Part shown: positions 34,797 through 43,421 of the stretch, in pieces
How positions within the stretch are numbered: position 1 is the first letter of the stretch
Layout of the letters: each line of letters opens with the position of its first letter
Assembly (NCBI RefSeq): GCF_022637455.1
Contig: NZ_CP093341.1
Location: 372,001-436,000 of the forward strand
Direction: 5' to 3'
Length of the DNA: 64,000 bases
Origin: Lysobacter sp. S4-A87
Lineage (GTDB): Bacteria; Pseudomonadota; Gammaproteobacteria; Xanthomonadales; Xanthomonadaceae
Notes under the pieces: model-generated
Told to the model about the DNA's origin: nothing
The model's database searches: none
The model's input: only the letters and a program-made list of their open reading frames with translations
Translations under genes and position numbers: made by a program

Positions 34797-35051
34797 ATGG
34801 CCATCTTCGTAAAACTCGACGAAGTGCTGCACGACCGGCGCATGACCCTCACCGAACTGTCCGGGAAGGTCGGGATCACCCTCGCCAACCTGTCCATCCT
34901 CAAGACCGGCAAGGCGCGTGGCGTTCGCTTCGCGACGCTCGAGGCGATCTGCGAAGCGCTTGATTGCCAGCCCGCAGACCTGCTCGAGTTCCGACGCGGC
35001 GGGAAAGGCCAGCAGACGGCTCCCGACCCACCGGGCAGCGAAGAGCCGTAA
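34797..35051 (+). CDS. YozG-like XRE helix-turn-helix protein
   Basis: The 84-residue DNA-binding protein has an XRE/Cro HTH (MTLTELSGKVGITLANLSILKTGK) and the ATLEAICEALDCQPADLLEF ending of the YozG/HTH_26 family. It is translationally close to the DUF2975 gene and probably autoregulates the pair, possibly with the membrane protein controlling its activity. Confidence 0.88.
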   Translation: MAIFVKLDEVLHDRRMTLTELSGKVGITLANLSILKTGKARGVRFATLEAICEALDCQPADLLEFRRGGKGQQTAPDPPGSEEP

Positions 35052-35060
35052 ACGCCGTCG

Positions 35061-35086
35061 CGTGCCCGGAGTAGGCTGGGCACGCA
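35061..35086 (+). terminator. Hairpin after the XRE gene
   Basis: GCGTGCCC (35061-35068) pairs with GGGCACGC (35079-35086) around a 10-nt loop, 9 nt after the stop codon. No T tract. Confidence 0.45.
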
Positions 35087-35142
35087 TCTCAACGGCATAC
35101 TGGATGCACCGCGGGGAGCGGACGGCTAGGGGGGCTTTCATC

Positions 35143-36030
35143 ATGGGTATCAAGGCGTACGCCTTCATGGCGATGCTTGTGTTTGCGTCATCTGCCAACG
35201 CCTGCATCAATGCGGTGGGGACCGATCACACCGGACGGACGTTCATGCCGGACTGGTACACCGGCAAGGGGATGACCGACCCCATCTTTCAGCAGACCGC
35301 TCGGAACAACTGGCTTGCGGGCGCCGATCGAACCATTCGGGATGCCCGCACGGAGCCCGACTTCGGCCATCTAACCGACCTGGGCGTGCTGTTGATCTAC
35401 CAGGGGCAATACGCATTGGCGGTCCGCCACTTCCTGTTTGTCGAACGACGCTTTCCGGGACGCCTGGGGACAGCCCTGGAGTTGGCTGGGCACGATGACG
35501 TGGCGTTGCGATGGATCCGCATCGGCATCCGCCGCAACCAGGCCGAGCACTACGGCTCGGAATGGCTGCATGCGCGCATCCTCCAGGCCAAGATCGCACT
35601 CGCCGCCGACCCGGCCTATCTCACCGGGCGATCGGTGGCCGGCGTGTGGTTCGAGCCGAAGCTGGTGCCTTCGCTGCCTGACAGAACGCCGGCGGGCAAC
35701 AACGGCAAGCCGGTCGAGCCGTGGAAGCTCAATCAGGCATTGGCCTATCAGCTTTACGAGCGCACCCAGTTCGTGCGGCCGAAGGATCCCATCGTCGCCA
35801 ATCTCCTGCTCGACTGGGCAACGTTGAACCTCGCGGGTGGCCCCATCGAGAACGCCGACGCGCTGTACGACGCCGCCGTCGCATACGGCGCACCTCGCGA
35901 TGCGCTGGTGCGAAGCAGGCAGGACTACATCAAGCGAACGCTGGCGCAGGCGCCCAAGGGGAAGACGCCCACGAGCGACGATCGCTGCGCGATCTGCCAG
36001 CCGCGCCCTCTGCCGTCACCGCCGCAGTGA
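35143..36030 (+). CDS. Exported TPR-like protein of unknown function
   Basis: The 295-residue precursor has a signal peptide (1-20, ending ANA-C) and a mature helical domain with repeated helix pairs (FGHLTDLGVLLIYQGQYALA, PGRLGTALELAGHDDVALRW) suggestive of a tetratricopeptide fold. There are cysteines at the mature N terminus and in CAICQ near the end. I do not recognise the family. The next gene, a 42-residue lipoprotein, follows by 12 nt. Confidence 0.65.
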   Translation: MGIKAYAFMAMLVFASSANACINAVGTDHTGRTFMPDWYTGKGMTDPIFQQTARNNWLAGADRTIRDARTEPDFGHLTDLGVLLIYQGQYALAVRHFLFVERRFPGRLGTALELAGHDDVALRWIRIGIRRNQAEHYGSEWLHARILQAKIALAADPAYLTGRSVAGVWFEPKLVPSLPDRTPAGNNGKPVEPWKLNQALAYQLYERTQFVRPKDPIVANLLLDWATLNLAGGPIENADALYDAAVAYGAPRDALVRSRQDYIKRTLAQAPKGKTPTSDDRCAICQPRPLPSPPQ

Positions 36031-36042
36031 CGGGGACGAGCC

Positions 36043-36171
36043 ATGCACGGACTGAGGGCCAAAGCGTTGGCTGTGCTCATGGCGGGCATCGCGGCTTGCG
36101 ATCATTCGGCGAAACCGGAGCGTGTGGACATCACCCGCAAACCGTTCTGCTACGCTGATCACAGTCCATAG
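36043..36171 (+). CDS. 42-residue lipoprotein
   Basis: The short ORF encodes MHGLRAKALAVLMAGIAAC, a basic n-region, hydrophobic core and lipobox (GIAAC), followed by a 23-residue mature part with one further Cys. It begins 12 nt after the preceding exported TPR-like protein and is probably in its operon. No homologues are recognised by eye. Confidence 0.5.
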   Translation: MHGLRAKALAVLMAGIAACDHSAKPERVDITRKPFCYADHSP

Positions 36172-36183
36172 GGGGATGGTCGC

Positions 36184-36618
36184 GTGCTACGACACGGAGT
36201 CGTGCTGGTCGCATTGCTGGCCAGCGGAGGCGCTTCGGCGCAGGGGGTCTACAAGTGTGTGAGCAAGGGCGGGGCGGTGAGCTATCAAAGCGATCCGTGC
36301 CCTGCGAACGCTGCTCAGCCAAAGTTCTGGTATGCGCAACCTGAGCCGCCGCCGACCTATGAGCAACTTCAGGCACGCGAGTACAAGCGTCAGCGTGACG
36401 CGGCTGAATCAGCATATCTCTCGCGACTCGCGGGCACGGATGGCCATTCGCGAGGGCAGGCGTCGGGGCATGTTGTCCAGGTGCAGCAAGGCAAGATTCC
36501 CATGGCCTGCGAAAGTGCTAAAGCCAGCCGTGAGGCCGTGTTGAAGGCCGCTGGGCTTAGTCGAACCTATGAGTTGTTGCAGGCGCTTGATGACCGCGTG
36601 CGCGAGGCGTGCAGATGA
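36184..36618 (+). CDS. DUF4124-like exported protein
   Basis: The 144-residue precursor starts at GTG 36184 behind a GGGGGA ribosome-like stretch and has a short signal peptide (1-19, ASA-Q). The mature N terminus GVYKCVSKGGAVSYQSDPCP is the DUF4124 signature (YKCxxxxGxxxYxxxPCP). The rest is Gln/Ala-rich and helical. Its lower third-position GC than neighbours hints at an accessory origin. Confidence 0.75.
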   Translation: MLRHGVVLVALLASGGASAQGVYKCVSKGGAVSYQSDPCPANAAQPKFWYAQPEPPPTYEQLQAREYKRQRDAAESAYLSRLAGTDGHSRGQASGHVVQVQQGKIPMACESAKASREAVLKAAGLSRTYELLQALDDRVREACR

Positions 36619-36755
36619 TGATCTGTCCGCTTGCTATCGATTGGGGCGATGTGGGTTCTTGGGTTGAGAGCGGCGTAACACTGTTGACCGGTCTGGGCGC
36701 AGTGGCCGGGGCGATATTGAGGAAGATGCCACCGGCAGCTGCCCACGCTTGTTAG
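36615..36755 (+). CDS. Possible 46-residue small membrane protein
   Basis: The ATG at 36615 overlaps the preceding stop (ATGA). The product has one hydrophobic glycine-rich segment (VTLLTGLGAVAGAI, about residues 21-34) and ends KMPPAAAHAC. Overlap with the upstream gene supports translation; no family recognised. Confidence 0.4.
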   Translation: MMICPLAIDWGDVGSWVESGVTLLTGLGAVAGAILRKMPPAAAHAC

Positions 36756-36757
36756 GT

Positions 36758-36778
36758 CCGATAAACCGCGCTTATCGG
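36758..36778 (+). terminator. Short hairpin
   Basis: CCGATAA-N7-TTATCGG lies directly after the 46-residue ORF. A 7-bp stem without T tract; a weak terminator or a regulator site. The remaining ~260 bp to 37043 hold no convincing gene. Confidence 0.4.
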
Positions 36779-37043
36779 CGGTATGGCATGACACCACAGC
36801 CACCCCTTGGGCGTCTGGTCGCGCTCCAACGGGTATCCGGGCTGCCTCGCCCGTCGCTCTCGAGAGGGGCCTATGCATATTGGCGCGACCGGTGCGTTCG
36901 TTCGCTGCTGTGTGGGGGCGAGAAGATGGATGCGCCGCGAATCCTCGAGATTGTGACGACAAACGCAGTCTCAACGATTGCCTTACATCTGCCTAACAAT
37001 GGCCTAATGATGGGTTAATTCGGGGGCACCAGCATGGCGTCCC

Positions 37044-37694
37044 ATGTTGACACGCAAACTCCGACACTCAGATCCAGGCCTTCAGGTCGAGCACGTCGAC
37101 GCCGGGCACCGTTCCCGAAGCGAGGTCGAGGCGTTCATTGCGCACGTCTATCGTCGTCGCTACGACGCAGATCTACGCTCCTTCCTTCCACACCTGCTGG
37201 CATTTCGCGATGGTGGTGGCGACCTGTACGCCGCGGTGGGAGTTCGATACGGCGTCGAGGGCGATCTGTTCGTCGAACAGTACCTCGACGAGCCTGCCCA
37301 GACTGCAATTTCCGCGCGGCTGTGCATTCCCGTCGAGCGCAGCGATCTGGTCGAGGTCGGAAACTTCGCCTCGCTCGCGCCAGGCGATGCGCGCACGATC
37401 ATCACCCGATTGACGCAGGTGCTACACGGCGAAGGGGCTCGCTGGGTGCTGTTCGCTGCGACCAGACAGCTTCGCAACGCCTTCAACAGGCTGCATCTGC
37501 GTACGCAGATCCTCGCGCCGGCACGCCCTGATCGCCTGGGGGTCGACTGTCAGGACTGGGGTCGGTACTACGAGGCGCAGCCGCAGGTGGTGTGGGGCGA
37601 CATTGCGGCCGGTCATGCCCACCTCCACGGCTGGCCCTCGCCGGCAGACATGACCGAAGTCGTGGAGCTGCACGCCTGCGGAGGGTGCGCATGA
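37044..37694 (+). CDS. Thermostable-hemolysin family protein (GNAT/AHL-synthase-like)
   Basis: The 216-residue protein matches the thermostable hemolysin (T_hemolysin) family, whose fold is related to GNAT/acyl-homoserine-lactone synthases (VEAFIAHVYRRRYDADL, VGNFASLAPGDARTIITRL, ARWVLFAATRQLRNAFNRL). No signal peptide is present, so a secreted toxin role is doubtful; an N- or O-acyltransferase working with the AMP ligase encoded next is more plausible (inference). It leads the cluster and overlaps the ligase start by ATGA. Confidence 0.82.
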   Translation: MLTRKLRHSDPGLQVEHVDAGHRSRSEVEAFIAHVYRRRYDADLRSFLPHLLAFRDGGGDLYAAVGVRYGVEGDLFVEQYLDEPAQTAISARLCIPVERSDLVEVGNFASLAPGDARTIITRLTQVLHGEGARWVLFAATRQLRNAFNRLHLRTQILAPARPDRLGVDCQDWGRYYEAQPQVVWGDIAAGHAHLHGWPSPADMTEVVELHACGGCA

Positions 37695-39178
37695 ACCAGT
37701 TTGCCCCGCTCTTGTCTGGCCTTGGCAGTGGTCGGGCAAGCATACTTTCCGGCGCCGGCGAGCTGAGCGGGTCCGCAGTTCGAGACATGGCGATGCGTTA
37801 CGCCCAGCGCCTCGAAGGTGAAGGCGTGAAGGTAGTGGCCAGCCGTCTCGACAACGGGCCGGACTGGTTGGCGCTGGACCTCGCAGTCCGAACGCTCGAC
37901 CTTGTTCACGTCCCCCTTCCGACGTTCTTCACACCCGGTCAGATCGCCCATTCCATTGCTTCGAGCGGCGCGCAGTGCGTCGTTGCCAGTTCGGCTGACA
38001 TGATCTTTGCCGCAGTCGGAGGAGAGGCCGTGCGCCTGGGCGAAGGGTTGGCGCTATGGAGGTTGCCCGCCACCAACCGCAACCTGCCCCACGGAACCGC
38101 CTGCATCACCTATACCTCGGGCACGACGGCGCAGCCAAAAGGAGTTTGCCTGTCCGGTGAATCGTTGATGACGGTAGCTGGCTCCCTGGTCGAGGCAACG
38201 CAGTCATTGGCGACGCGTCGCCACCTGTGCCTGATGCCGATGTCCACCTTGCTTGAGAATGTAGCGGGCCTCTACGCCTCATTGATGGCGAGGTCGGACA
38301 TAGCCGTTCCCTCGCTGGCGGACATCGGTTACACCGGGGCATCGGGCCTGGACATCGCTCGACTGCTCGGGTGCCTCGACCGGTACCAGCCGGAAAGCGC
38401 GATCGTGCTGCCGCAACTGCTGCTGGGCCTGGTAATGGCGGCCGAACAGGGGAATCGGCTGCCGTCTTCGCTCCGCTTTCTCGCGGTAGGCGGGGGCCGG
38501 GTAGGAGTGCGCCTGCTACAGCGGGCACAAGCGGTCGGGCTGCCGGTGTATGAAGGCTATGGGCTGACCGAGTGTGCCTCGGTCGTCAGCCTGAACCGCC
38601 CCGGCGCGATGCGACCGGGAAGCGTCGGCCGACCGCTGGCGCACGCTCAGGTGCAGGTACGCGATGGCGAGATCTTCGTGGATGGAGCCCGCTGTATTGG
38701 CTATCTGGGCGAAGAAGGTCCACCGCCGGGCCCCATCGCCACCGGCGACCTGGGCCACATCGATGACGACGGCTTCGTGCACATTACGGGCCGCCGCAAG
38801 AACGTGTTCATCACCGCATATGGACGCAACGTCTCGCCGGAGTGGGTGGAGAGCGAACTGCTTCAGCACCCGCTCGTTGCGCAGGCCATCGTCTGGGGCG
38901 AAGCACGTTCGAGCAACATCGCCGTGCTCTGGCCACGACGCGCGGACGCAACCGACGCGGAGATTGCCAAGGCCCTGTCACAGGTCAACGCGGAACTCCC
39001 GGACTACGCCCGCATCGGCGCCTTCGTCCGCGCTGACGCGCCATTCACCGCGAGCGCTGGACTGCTCACCAGCAACGGCCGCGTGCGTCGCGAAGCGATC
39101 CTGCAGCGCTACTCCCGTCAGATCGCGGAACGCTACGCGCACACCGACCAGAACCTTACTGAAGAGATGCATCCATGA
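37691..39178 (+). CDS. AMP-dependent acyl ligase with variant A10 motif
   Basis: The 495-residue ANL-superfamily enzyme has the P-loop A3 motif ITYTSGTTAQPKG, the A5 motif YEGYGLTECAS, A7 ATGDLGHIDDDG and hinge A8 GRRKNVFITAYGRN. The position of the catalytic A10 lysine reads NGRVRRE: Arg replaces Lys, which may reduce adenylation or specialise the enzyme in the second half-reaction. It probably activates a fatty or small aromatic acid. No carrier-protein domain is fused or adjacent. GGAGGG precedes the ATG. Confidence 0.88.
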   Translation: MNQFAPLLSGLGSGRASILSGAGELSGSAVRDMAMRYAQRLEGEGVKVVASRLDNGPDWLALDLAVRTLDLVHVPLPTFFTPGQIAHSIASSGAQCVVASSADMIFAAVGGEAVRLGEGLALWRLPATNRNLPHGTACITYTSGTTAQPKGVCLSGESLMTVAGSLVEATQSLATRRHLCLMPMSTLLENVAGLYASLMARSDIAVPSLADIGYTGASGLDIARLLGCLDRYQPESAIVLPQLLLGLVMAAEQGNRLPSSLRFLAVGGGRVGVRLLQRAQAVGLPVYEGYGLTECASVVSLNRPGAMRPGSVGRPLAHAQVQVRDGEIFVDGARCIGYLGEEGPPPGPIATGDLGHIDDDGFVHITGRRKNVFITAYGRNVSPEWVESELLQHPLVAQAIVWGEARSSNIAVLWPRRADATDAEIAKALSQVNAELPDYARIGAFVRADAPFTASAGLLTSNGRVRREAILQRYSRQIAERYAHTDQNLTEEMHP

Positions 39179-39849
39179 CGTTTCACGAAAGACTGCTAGC
39201 CGAGACGCAGGCAGAACGCCTGTCCTTGCTGTCCATTCCGATCATCCAGGATGCACTGGCCGGGATCATCCAGCGCCAGGATTACGAAGCCTTCCTGCAG
39301 CAGGCCTATCACCATGTCCGCCATACGGTGCCACTGCTGATGGCGTGTGGCTCCCGCTTGCCCGCGCGCCTGGAATGGCTTCGCACGGCGGTGGGTGAGT
39401 ACATCGAGGAAGAAATGGGTCATCACGAGTGGGTGCTCGATGACCTGGCCGCGTGCGGGCTGGATCGCGATGCCGCGGCGACTTCCTCGCCTTCCGCCGC
39501 AACCGAGCTGATGGTCGCGTACGCCTACGACACGATCGCGCGCGGCAATCCGGTCGGATTCTTCGGCATGGTGCTGGTTCTTGAAGGCACCAGCGTGGCT
39601 TTGGCCACGCGTGCGGCCGTTGCCATCGAATCCGGTCTCGGGCTGCCGAGAAATGCGTTCTCCTACCTGCTTTCGCATGGCGACCTTGACGTTGAACACG
39701 TGGGTTTCTTCGAGGGCCTGATGAATCGCCTGGACGATTCTGACGACCAGGCCGCCGTGATCCACGCGGCTCGGCGCTTCTATCGGCTCTACGGTGACAT
39801 CTTCCGGGGGCTGCGCGCCGATACCGCGGCCAACAGGGAGGCCGCATGA
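39175..39849 (+). CDS. Heme-oxygenase-like diiron oxidase (HDO) / iron-containing redox enzyme
   Basis: The 224-residue all-helical protein has a full set of HDO diiron ligands: E-x2-H in EEEMGHHEW (about residues 79-82), a mid-helix Glu in LVLEGTSVALA, and H-x3-D-x2-H in SHGDLDVEHVG. This is the same arrangement as UndA-type enzymes that oxidise or decarboxylate fatty acids or amino compounds. It overlaps the ligase stop (ATGA) and the SDR start. Substrate unknown, probably a product of the ligase/acyltransferase pair. Confidence 0.87.
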   Translation: MTFHERLLAETQAERLSLLSIPIIQDALAGIIQRQDYEAFLQQAYHHVRHTVPLLMACGSRLPARLEWLRTAVGEYIEEEMGHHEWVLDDLAACGLDRDAAATSSPSAATELMVAYAYDTIARGNPVGFFGMVLVLEGTSVALATRAAVAIESGLGLPRNAFSYLLSHGDLDVEHVGFFEGLMNRLDDSDDQAAVIHAARRFYRLYGDIFRGLRADTAANREAA

Positions 39850-40679
39850 TCGTGCTGTCCGGGCGATGCGTTGTACTCACCGGCGCCAGCGGCGGAATTG
39901 GCGCACCTCTTGCCGGGGCACTGGTGCGCCGTGGCGCACACGTGATCGCGGTTGGCCGCCAGGCCGCAGGTCTGGAGGCGCTCGTCGACCAACATGGAGC
40001 CCGTGCAATCACTGCCCTGGCCGCCGACGTCACGGATCCGGCAGGTCGACAGCGGGTGGCCAGTGCGGCTCGGAATCACTCTGCATCGCTGCTGGTACTT
40101 GCCCACGCCCAGCCCGCATTCGGTTTGTTCGACGAACAGCCAGAGCGCCTGCTTCGGTCCGTGATCGACGCCAACCTGATCGCACCAATGCTGCTGATCC
40201 GCGACTTGATGCCGGTGCTTGCCAACCACAGGCAGGCGGCCGTGGTCGCGATCGGATCGACGCTGGGAAATCTGGCGCATCCCGGTTTCGTTGCCTACGG
40301 TGCGAGCAAGTTTGGACTGCGCGGCCTGATTGAAGGTCTCGCACGCGAACATGCCGATACCGTGGTGACCTTCCAGCACCTGGCTCCGCGCGCCACGCGC
40401 ACGGCGTTCAATTCCGCCGCCGCGGAAGCGATGAATCGCGAGTTGGGGGTTACCCACGACGATCCCGCAGAAGTGGCCGAAAGGCTCGCTTGGGCCATCG
40501 AGGATGGCGAGAGGCGACTGCAGCTGGGATGGCCCGAATCGTTGTTCGTGCGCATCAACAGCCTCTGGCCTGCTCTGGTTGACAAAAGTTTGAGTAAGAA
40601 GCTCGCGATCGTGCGTCGCCACGCGAGCGCACGCAATCCCAACAAAGACCGCCTGGAGGCCACACATGATCAAGCTTGA
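39846..40679 (+). CDS. Short-chain dehydrogenase/reductase
   Basis: The 277-residue classical SDR has the nucleotide motif TGASGGIG (14-21), a catalytic Ser in AIGSTLGN and the YxxxK pair in VAYGASKFG. The C-terminal 40 residues are basic and amphipathic (FVRINSLWPALVDKSLSKKL), suggesting membrane attachment. It is coupled to the diiron-oxidase gene by ATGA and probably interconverts an alcohol/ketone or aldehyde in the same pathway. Confidence 0.9.
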   Translation: MIVLSGRCVVLTGASGGIGAPLAGALVRRGAHVIAVGRQAAGLEALVDQHGARAITALAADVTDPAGRQRVASAARNHSASLLVLAHAQPAFGLFDEQPERLLRSVIDANLIAPMLLIRDLMPVLANHRQAAVVAIGSTLGNLAHPGFVAYGASKFGLRGLIEGLAREHADTVVTFQHLAPRATRTAFNSAAAEAMNRELGVTHDDPAEVAERLAWAIEDGERRLQLGWPESLFVRINSLWPALVDKSLSKKLAIVRRHASARNPNKDRLEATHDQA

Positions 40680-41322
40680 AGCAAGACTTTTCGGCGCCGC
40701 CATGGGCTTGCTGATCGCAATCAACGCTTGGGGCGGGGAACCTGGCCCGGCGGTGACCGCGGTGCAGAAGCGGTGGGACGAGGTGATGTTCGCAATGCCC
40801 AAGCCGCAGCGGGAGCACGAGCTGGAATTGCTGGCGAGCCAGGCCGGTACCGCCCGCACCGCCAATCCGCGCGATCCGAATGCGCTGATCTGGGAGGGAA
40901 TCGTGCTGTCGAGCTGGGCGGGCGAAAAGGGGGGCGTGGGTGCACTGAGCCTGGTGAAGCGCGCCCGTGCCGACTTCGAGCAGGCCATCGCCCTGGACGC
41001 CACAGCGATGGAGGGGTCCGCCTATACCAGTCTGGGTTCGCTCTACTACCAGGTGCCCGGGTGGCCTTTGGCGTTCGGGAATGACGACAAGGCGCGGGAA
41101 TTGCTCCTGAAAGGGCTGAAGATCAACCCGCGCGGCATCGACGCGAACTACTTCTATGGCGATTTCCTCCGCGACCAGAAGGATTGGAAGGGAGCGGAAG
41201 CGGCTCTGACGAAGGCCGTTGGCGCGCCTCAGAGGCCCGGGCGGGAGTTGGCCGACCAGGGGCGGCGCAAGGAGGCCCAGGCGCTGCTCGGGACAGTGCG
41301 TCAGCAACTTGCCGGCCGTTGA
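40666..41322 (+). CDS. Exported TPR-like protein of the cluster
   Basis: The 218-residue protein has a signal peptide (1-24, ending AWG-GE) and helix pairs with a TPR character (RADFEQAIALDATAMEGSAY, DKARELLLKGLKINPRGI). The start overlaps the SDR end by 14 nt. Presumed periplasmic partner or scaffold of the pathway; no closer family recognised. Confidence 0.75.
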   Translation: MIKLEARLFGAAMGLLIAINAWGGEPGPAVTAVQKRWDEVMFAMPKPQREHELELLASQAGTARTANPRDPNALIWEGIVLSSWAGEKGGVGALSLVKRARADFEQAIALDATAMEGSAYTSLGSLYYQVPGWPLAFGNDDKARELLLKGLKINPRGIDANYFYGDFLRDQKDWKGAEAALTKAVGAPQRPGRELADQGRRKEAQALLGTVRQQLAGR

Positions 41323-41343
41323 GGACGAGGCCAGACTGCAGTC

Positions 41344-42024
41344 ATGCGAGTGCTTCTCGTAGAAGACGATCCGTCGCTGGGCGAAGGCATCCGGACTGCG
41401 TTGCGGCGCGCGGCCTATAGCGTCGACTGGATGCAGGACGGAGTGAAGGCCTTGGCCGCCATTCGCGACGGCGGGTTTGATCTGGTGGTCCTTGATCTTG
41501 GCTTGCCCTACATGGATGGCATCGAAGTGATCCGCGCGGCGCGGCGCGCGGGTTCTTCGACGCCAATCCTGGTGCTGAGCGCTCGCGAGCGCGCATCGGA
41601 TCGCACGCTCGGCCTTGACGTTGGCGCGGACGATTACCTTGGCAAGCCTTTTGACACATCCGAGTTCCTGGCGCGGGTGAGGGCGCTGATGCGGCGTAGC
41701 GCAGGTACCGGGAACCCGCTGTTGATCGTTGGGAGGCTGGAATTGGACCCGGCGCGTCTGGCGGTCAGTTGGCGGGGGCGCAACATCGATCTGCCTAGGC
41801 GCGAATTCGCCCTGCTGTGGTCGCTGATGGAGAGTCCAGGCCGCGTTGTGACGCGCGAGACGCTGCAGCAGCGGCTGTATGGCTGGGATGAGGATGTCGC
41901 CAGCAACGCCGTCGACGTGCACGTCCACCATATCCGCAAGAAGTTGCCACCGACCTTGATCCGCACCGTCCGAGGCGTAGGCTTCGCGCTGGACGAGGCT
42001 GTGGCAGCCGACGCGGCGACCTGA
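41344..42024 (+). CDS. OmpR-family response regulator (QseB/PmrA-like)
   Basis: The 226-residue regulator has the receiver motif VLLVEDDPSLGEG, phospho-acceptor in LVVLDLGLPYMDG, Lys in GKPFDTSEF, and a winged helix with the NAVDVHVHHIRKKL recognition segment and VRGVGFALDE end of the PmrA/QseB subgroup. It sits between the metabolic genes and its kinase and likely regulates the cluster itself. Confidence 0.92.
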   Translation: MRVLLVEDDPSLGEGIRTALRRAAYSVDWMQDGVKALAAIRDGGFDLVVLDLGLPYMDGIEVIRAARRAGSSTPILVLSARERASDRTLGLDVGADDYLGKPFDTSEFLARVRALMRRSAGTGNPLLIVGRLELDPARLAVSWRGRNIDLPRREFALLWSLMESPGRVVTRETLQQRLYGWDEDVASNAVDVHVHHIRKKLPPTLIRTVRGVGFALDEAVAADAAT

Positions 42025-42032
42025 GGGATGCG

Positions 42033-43421
42033 ATGACATCGATCCGGAGATTGATGCTGGTGTCGCTGATCGGGACGATGTCCGTTGTGATGGCCGTCGC
42101 CGGCTATTTCAGCTACCGGGCCGGGCTCCAGGAGGCCGGCGAGATGTTCGACGCCAAGCTCGCGCACTCGGCGCGCGTGCTGGTGAGCCTGGTTGACCAA
42201 CCGCTTGACGAGCTGGTTGCCCACGGTCCCGCCGAGCCACTGACCATCAATGTCTGGCACGGCGTCGCAAAAGGCGTCGGGGATGATCTCGTGTTCCCGA
42301 CTGGCCACGCATATGAAACCAAGTTGGCCTTCCAGGTCCGCGACACGTCCGGCCGCCTGCTGCTCCGCTCCGACAGTGGCCCGGACCACGCACTGGCACC
42401 GCTGCAGGCCGGCTATCGCAATGTCACCATTGACGGCCAGAACTGGCGAAGCTTCACGCTGATGGCACCGTCAGGCTACTGGTACCAGGCGGGAGAGCTG
42501 TCCGATATTCGCAGCGAGCTGGCCCAGGACATTGCCTTCGGCACGTTGTTGCCCTTGCTGATCGCTCTGCCGGTCATGGCTCTGCTGGTGTGGTTTCTGG
42601 TTACGTGGGCTCTGCGCAATGTTGTGAATCTTTCGCGCCAGATCGAACAGCGCGAGGCGGACAACCTGGCTGCACTGGACCTGCAGGCCGTCCCGAAAGA
42701 ACTGCTGGGTGTGGCGCGGGCCGTCAACGGGCTGATGCAGCGCCTTGATTCGGCGATGAAGCGGGAGCGACGGTTCACGGCAGATGTGGCACACGAACTT
42801 CGAACTCCCATCTCGGCCTTGAAGGTGCACGCAGACAACGTGTGCGAGGCCCGCGATGGCGCGGAGCGGGAAGAGGCACAGCGGTTGATGCAACGAAGCG
42901 TGACGCGATTGAATCATCTGGTTTCGCAGATGCTCTCGCTCAGTCGTGTCGACGAGGGGGCGGGTCTACGGGCCAACGTCCCGGTCGACATGGACTCGCT
43001 GGTTAGCCATCAGGTGATCGAGCACCGGTCGATCGCGGCGAAGCGAGGCATCACCATCGAACTGCATTCAGTTCCGTTGCAGGTGGCCGGCGATCCCATC
43101 GCCCTGGACTCACTGGTTCGGAACGTTCTTGACAACGCGGTGCGATACACGCCAGAACACGGGAAAGTTATCGTCACCGTGTCGCCGCACGAGAGCAACG
43201 CCAGACTGGAAGTCGAGGACAGCGGCCCCGGCATTCCGCCGGAGGCCAGGCAACGCGTGTTCAACCGGTTCCACCGCGAGCTGGGCACCGGTGTCGAAGG
43301 AAACGGTCTCGGGCTCGCGATCGTGCGCAGCGTTCTGATGCTCCATCGAGGACGGGTAGAGCTTGATGCGTCGCCAGGACTGGGTGGCCTGCGCGTCATC
43401 GCCGAGATACCGCTCAGGTGA
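42033..43421 (+). CDS. Sensor histidine kinase (QseC/PmrB-like)
   Basis: The 462-residue kinase has two membrane helices (about 8-28 and 168-192) around a periplasmic sensor of about 140 residues. HAMP, an H-box (FTADVAHELRTPISALKV) and HATPase boxes (RNVLDNAVRYTP, EDSGPGIP, GNGLGLAIV) follow. The sensor has the N-terminal 2CSK-type look of QseC/TctE kinases. The stop overlaps the glycosyltransferase GTG start (GTGA), so all cluster genes may be on one transcript. Confidence 0.93.
   Translation: MTSIRRLMLVSLIGTMSVVMAVAGYFSYRAGLQEAGEMFDAKLAHSARVLVSLVDQPLDELVAHGPAEPLTINVWHGVAKGVGDDLVFPTGHAYETKLAFQVRDTSGRLLLRSDSGPDHALAPLQAGYRNVTIDGQNWRSFTLMAPSGYWYQAGELSDIRSELAQDIAFGTLLPLLIALPVMALLVWFLVTWALRNVVNLSRQIEQREADNLAALDLQAVPKELLGVARAVNGLMQRLDSAMKRERRFTADVAHELRTPISALKVHADNVCEARDGAEREEAQRLMQRSVTRLNHLVSQMLSLSRVDEGAGLRANVPVDMDSLVSHQVIEHRSIAAKRGITIELHSVPLQVAGDPIALDSLVRNVLDNAVRYTPEHGKVIVTVSPHESNARLEVEDSGPGIPPEARQRVFNRFHRELGTGVEGNGLGLAIVRSVLMLHRGRVELDASPGLGGLRVIAEIPLR

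Noticed and set aside
36749-37018. 89-codon plus-strand frame between the small proteins and the T_hemolysin gene
   Set aside because: No ribosome site, starts inside the previous ORF and shows no plausible protein features.
37044-37694. Annotation as a secreted hemolysin toxin
   Set aside because: No signal peptide or pore-forming features; context and fold point to an acyltransferase-like role, so I kept only the family name.
39789-42039. Minus-strand frames over the SDR, TPR and regulator genes
   Set aside because: They run against a tightly coupled operon and have no recognisable protein features.
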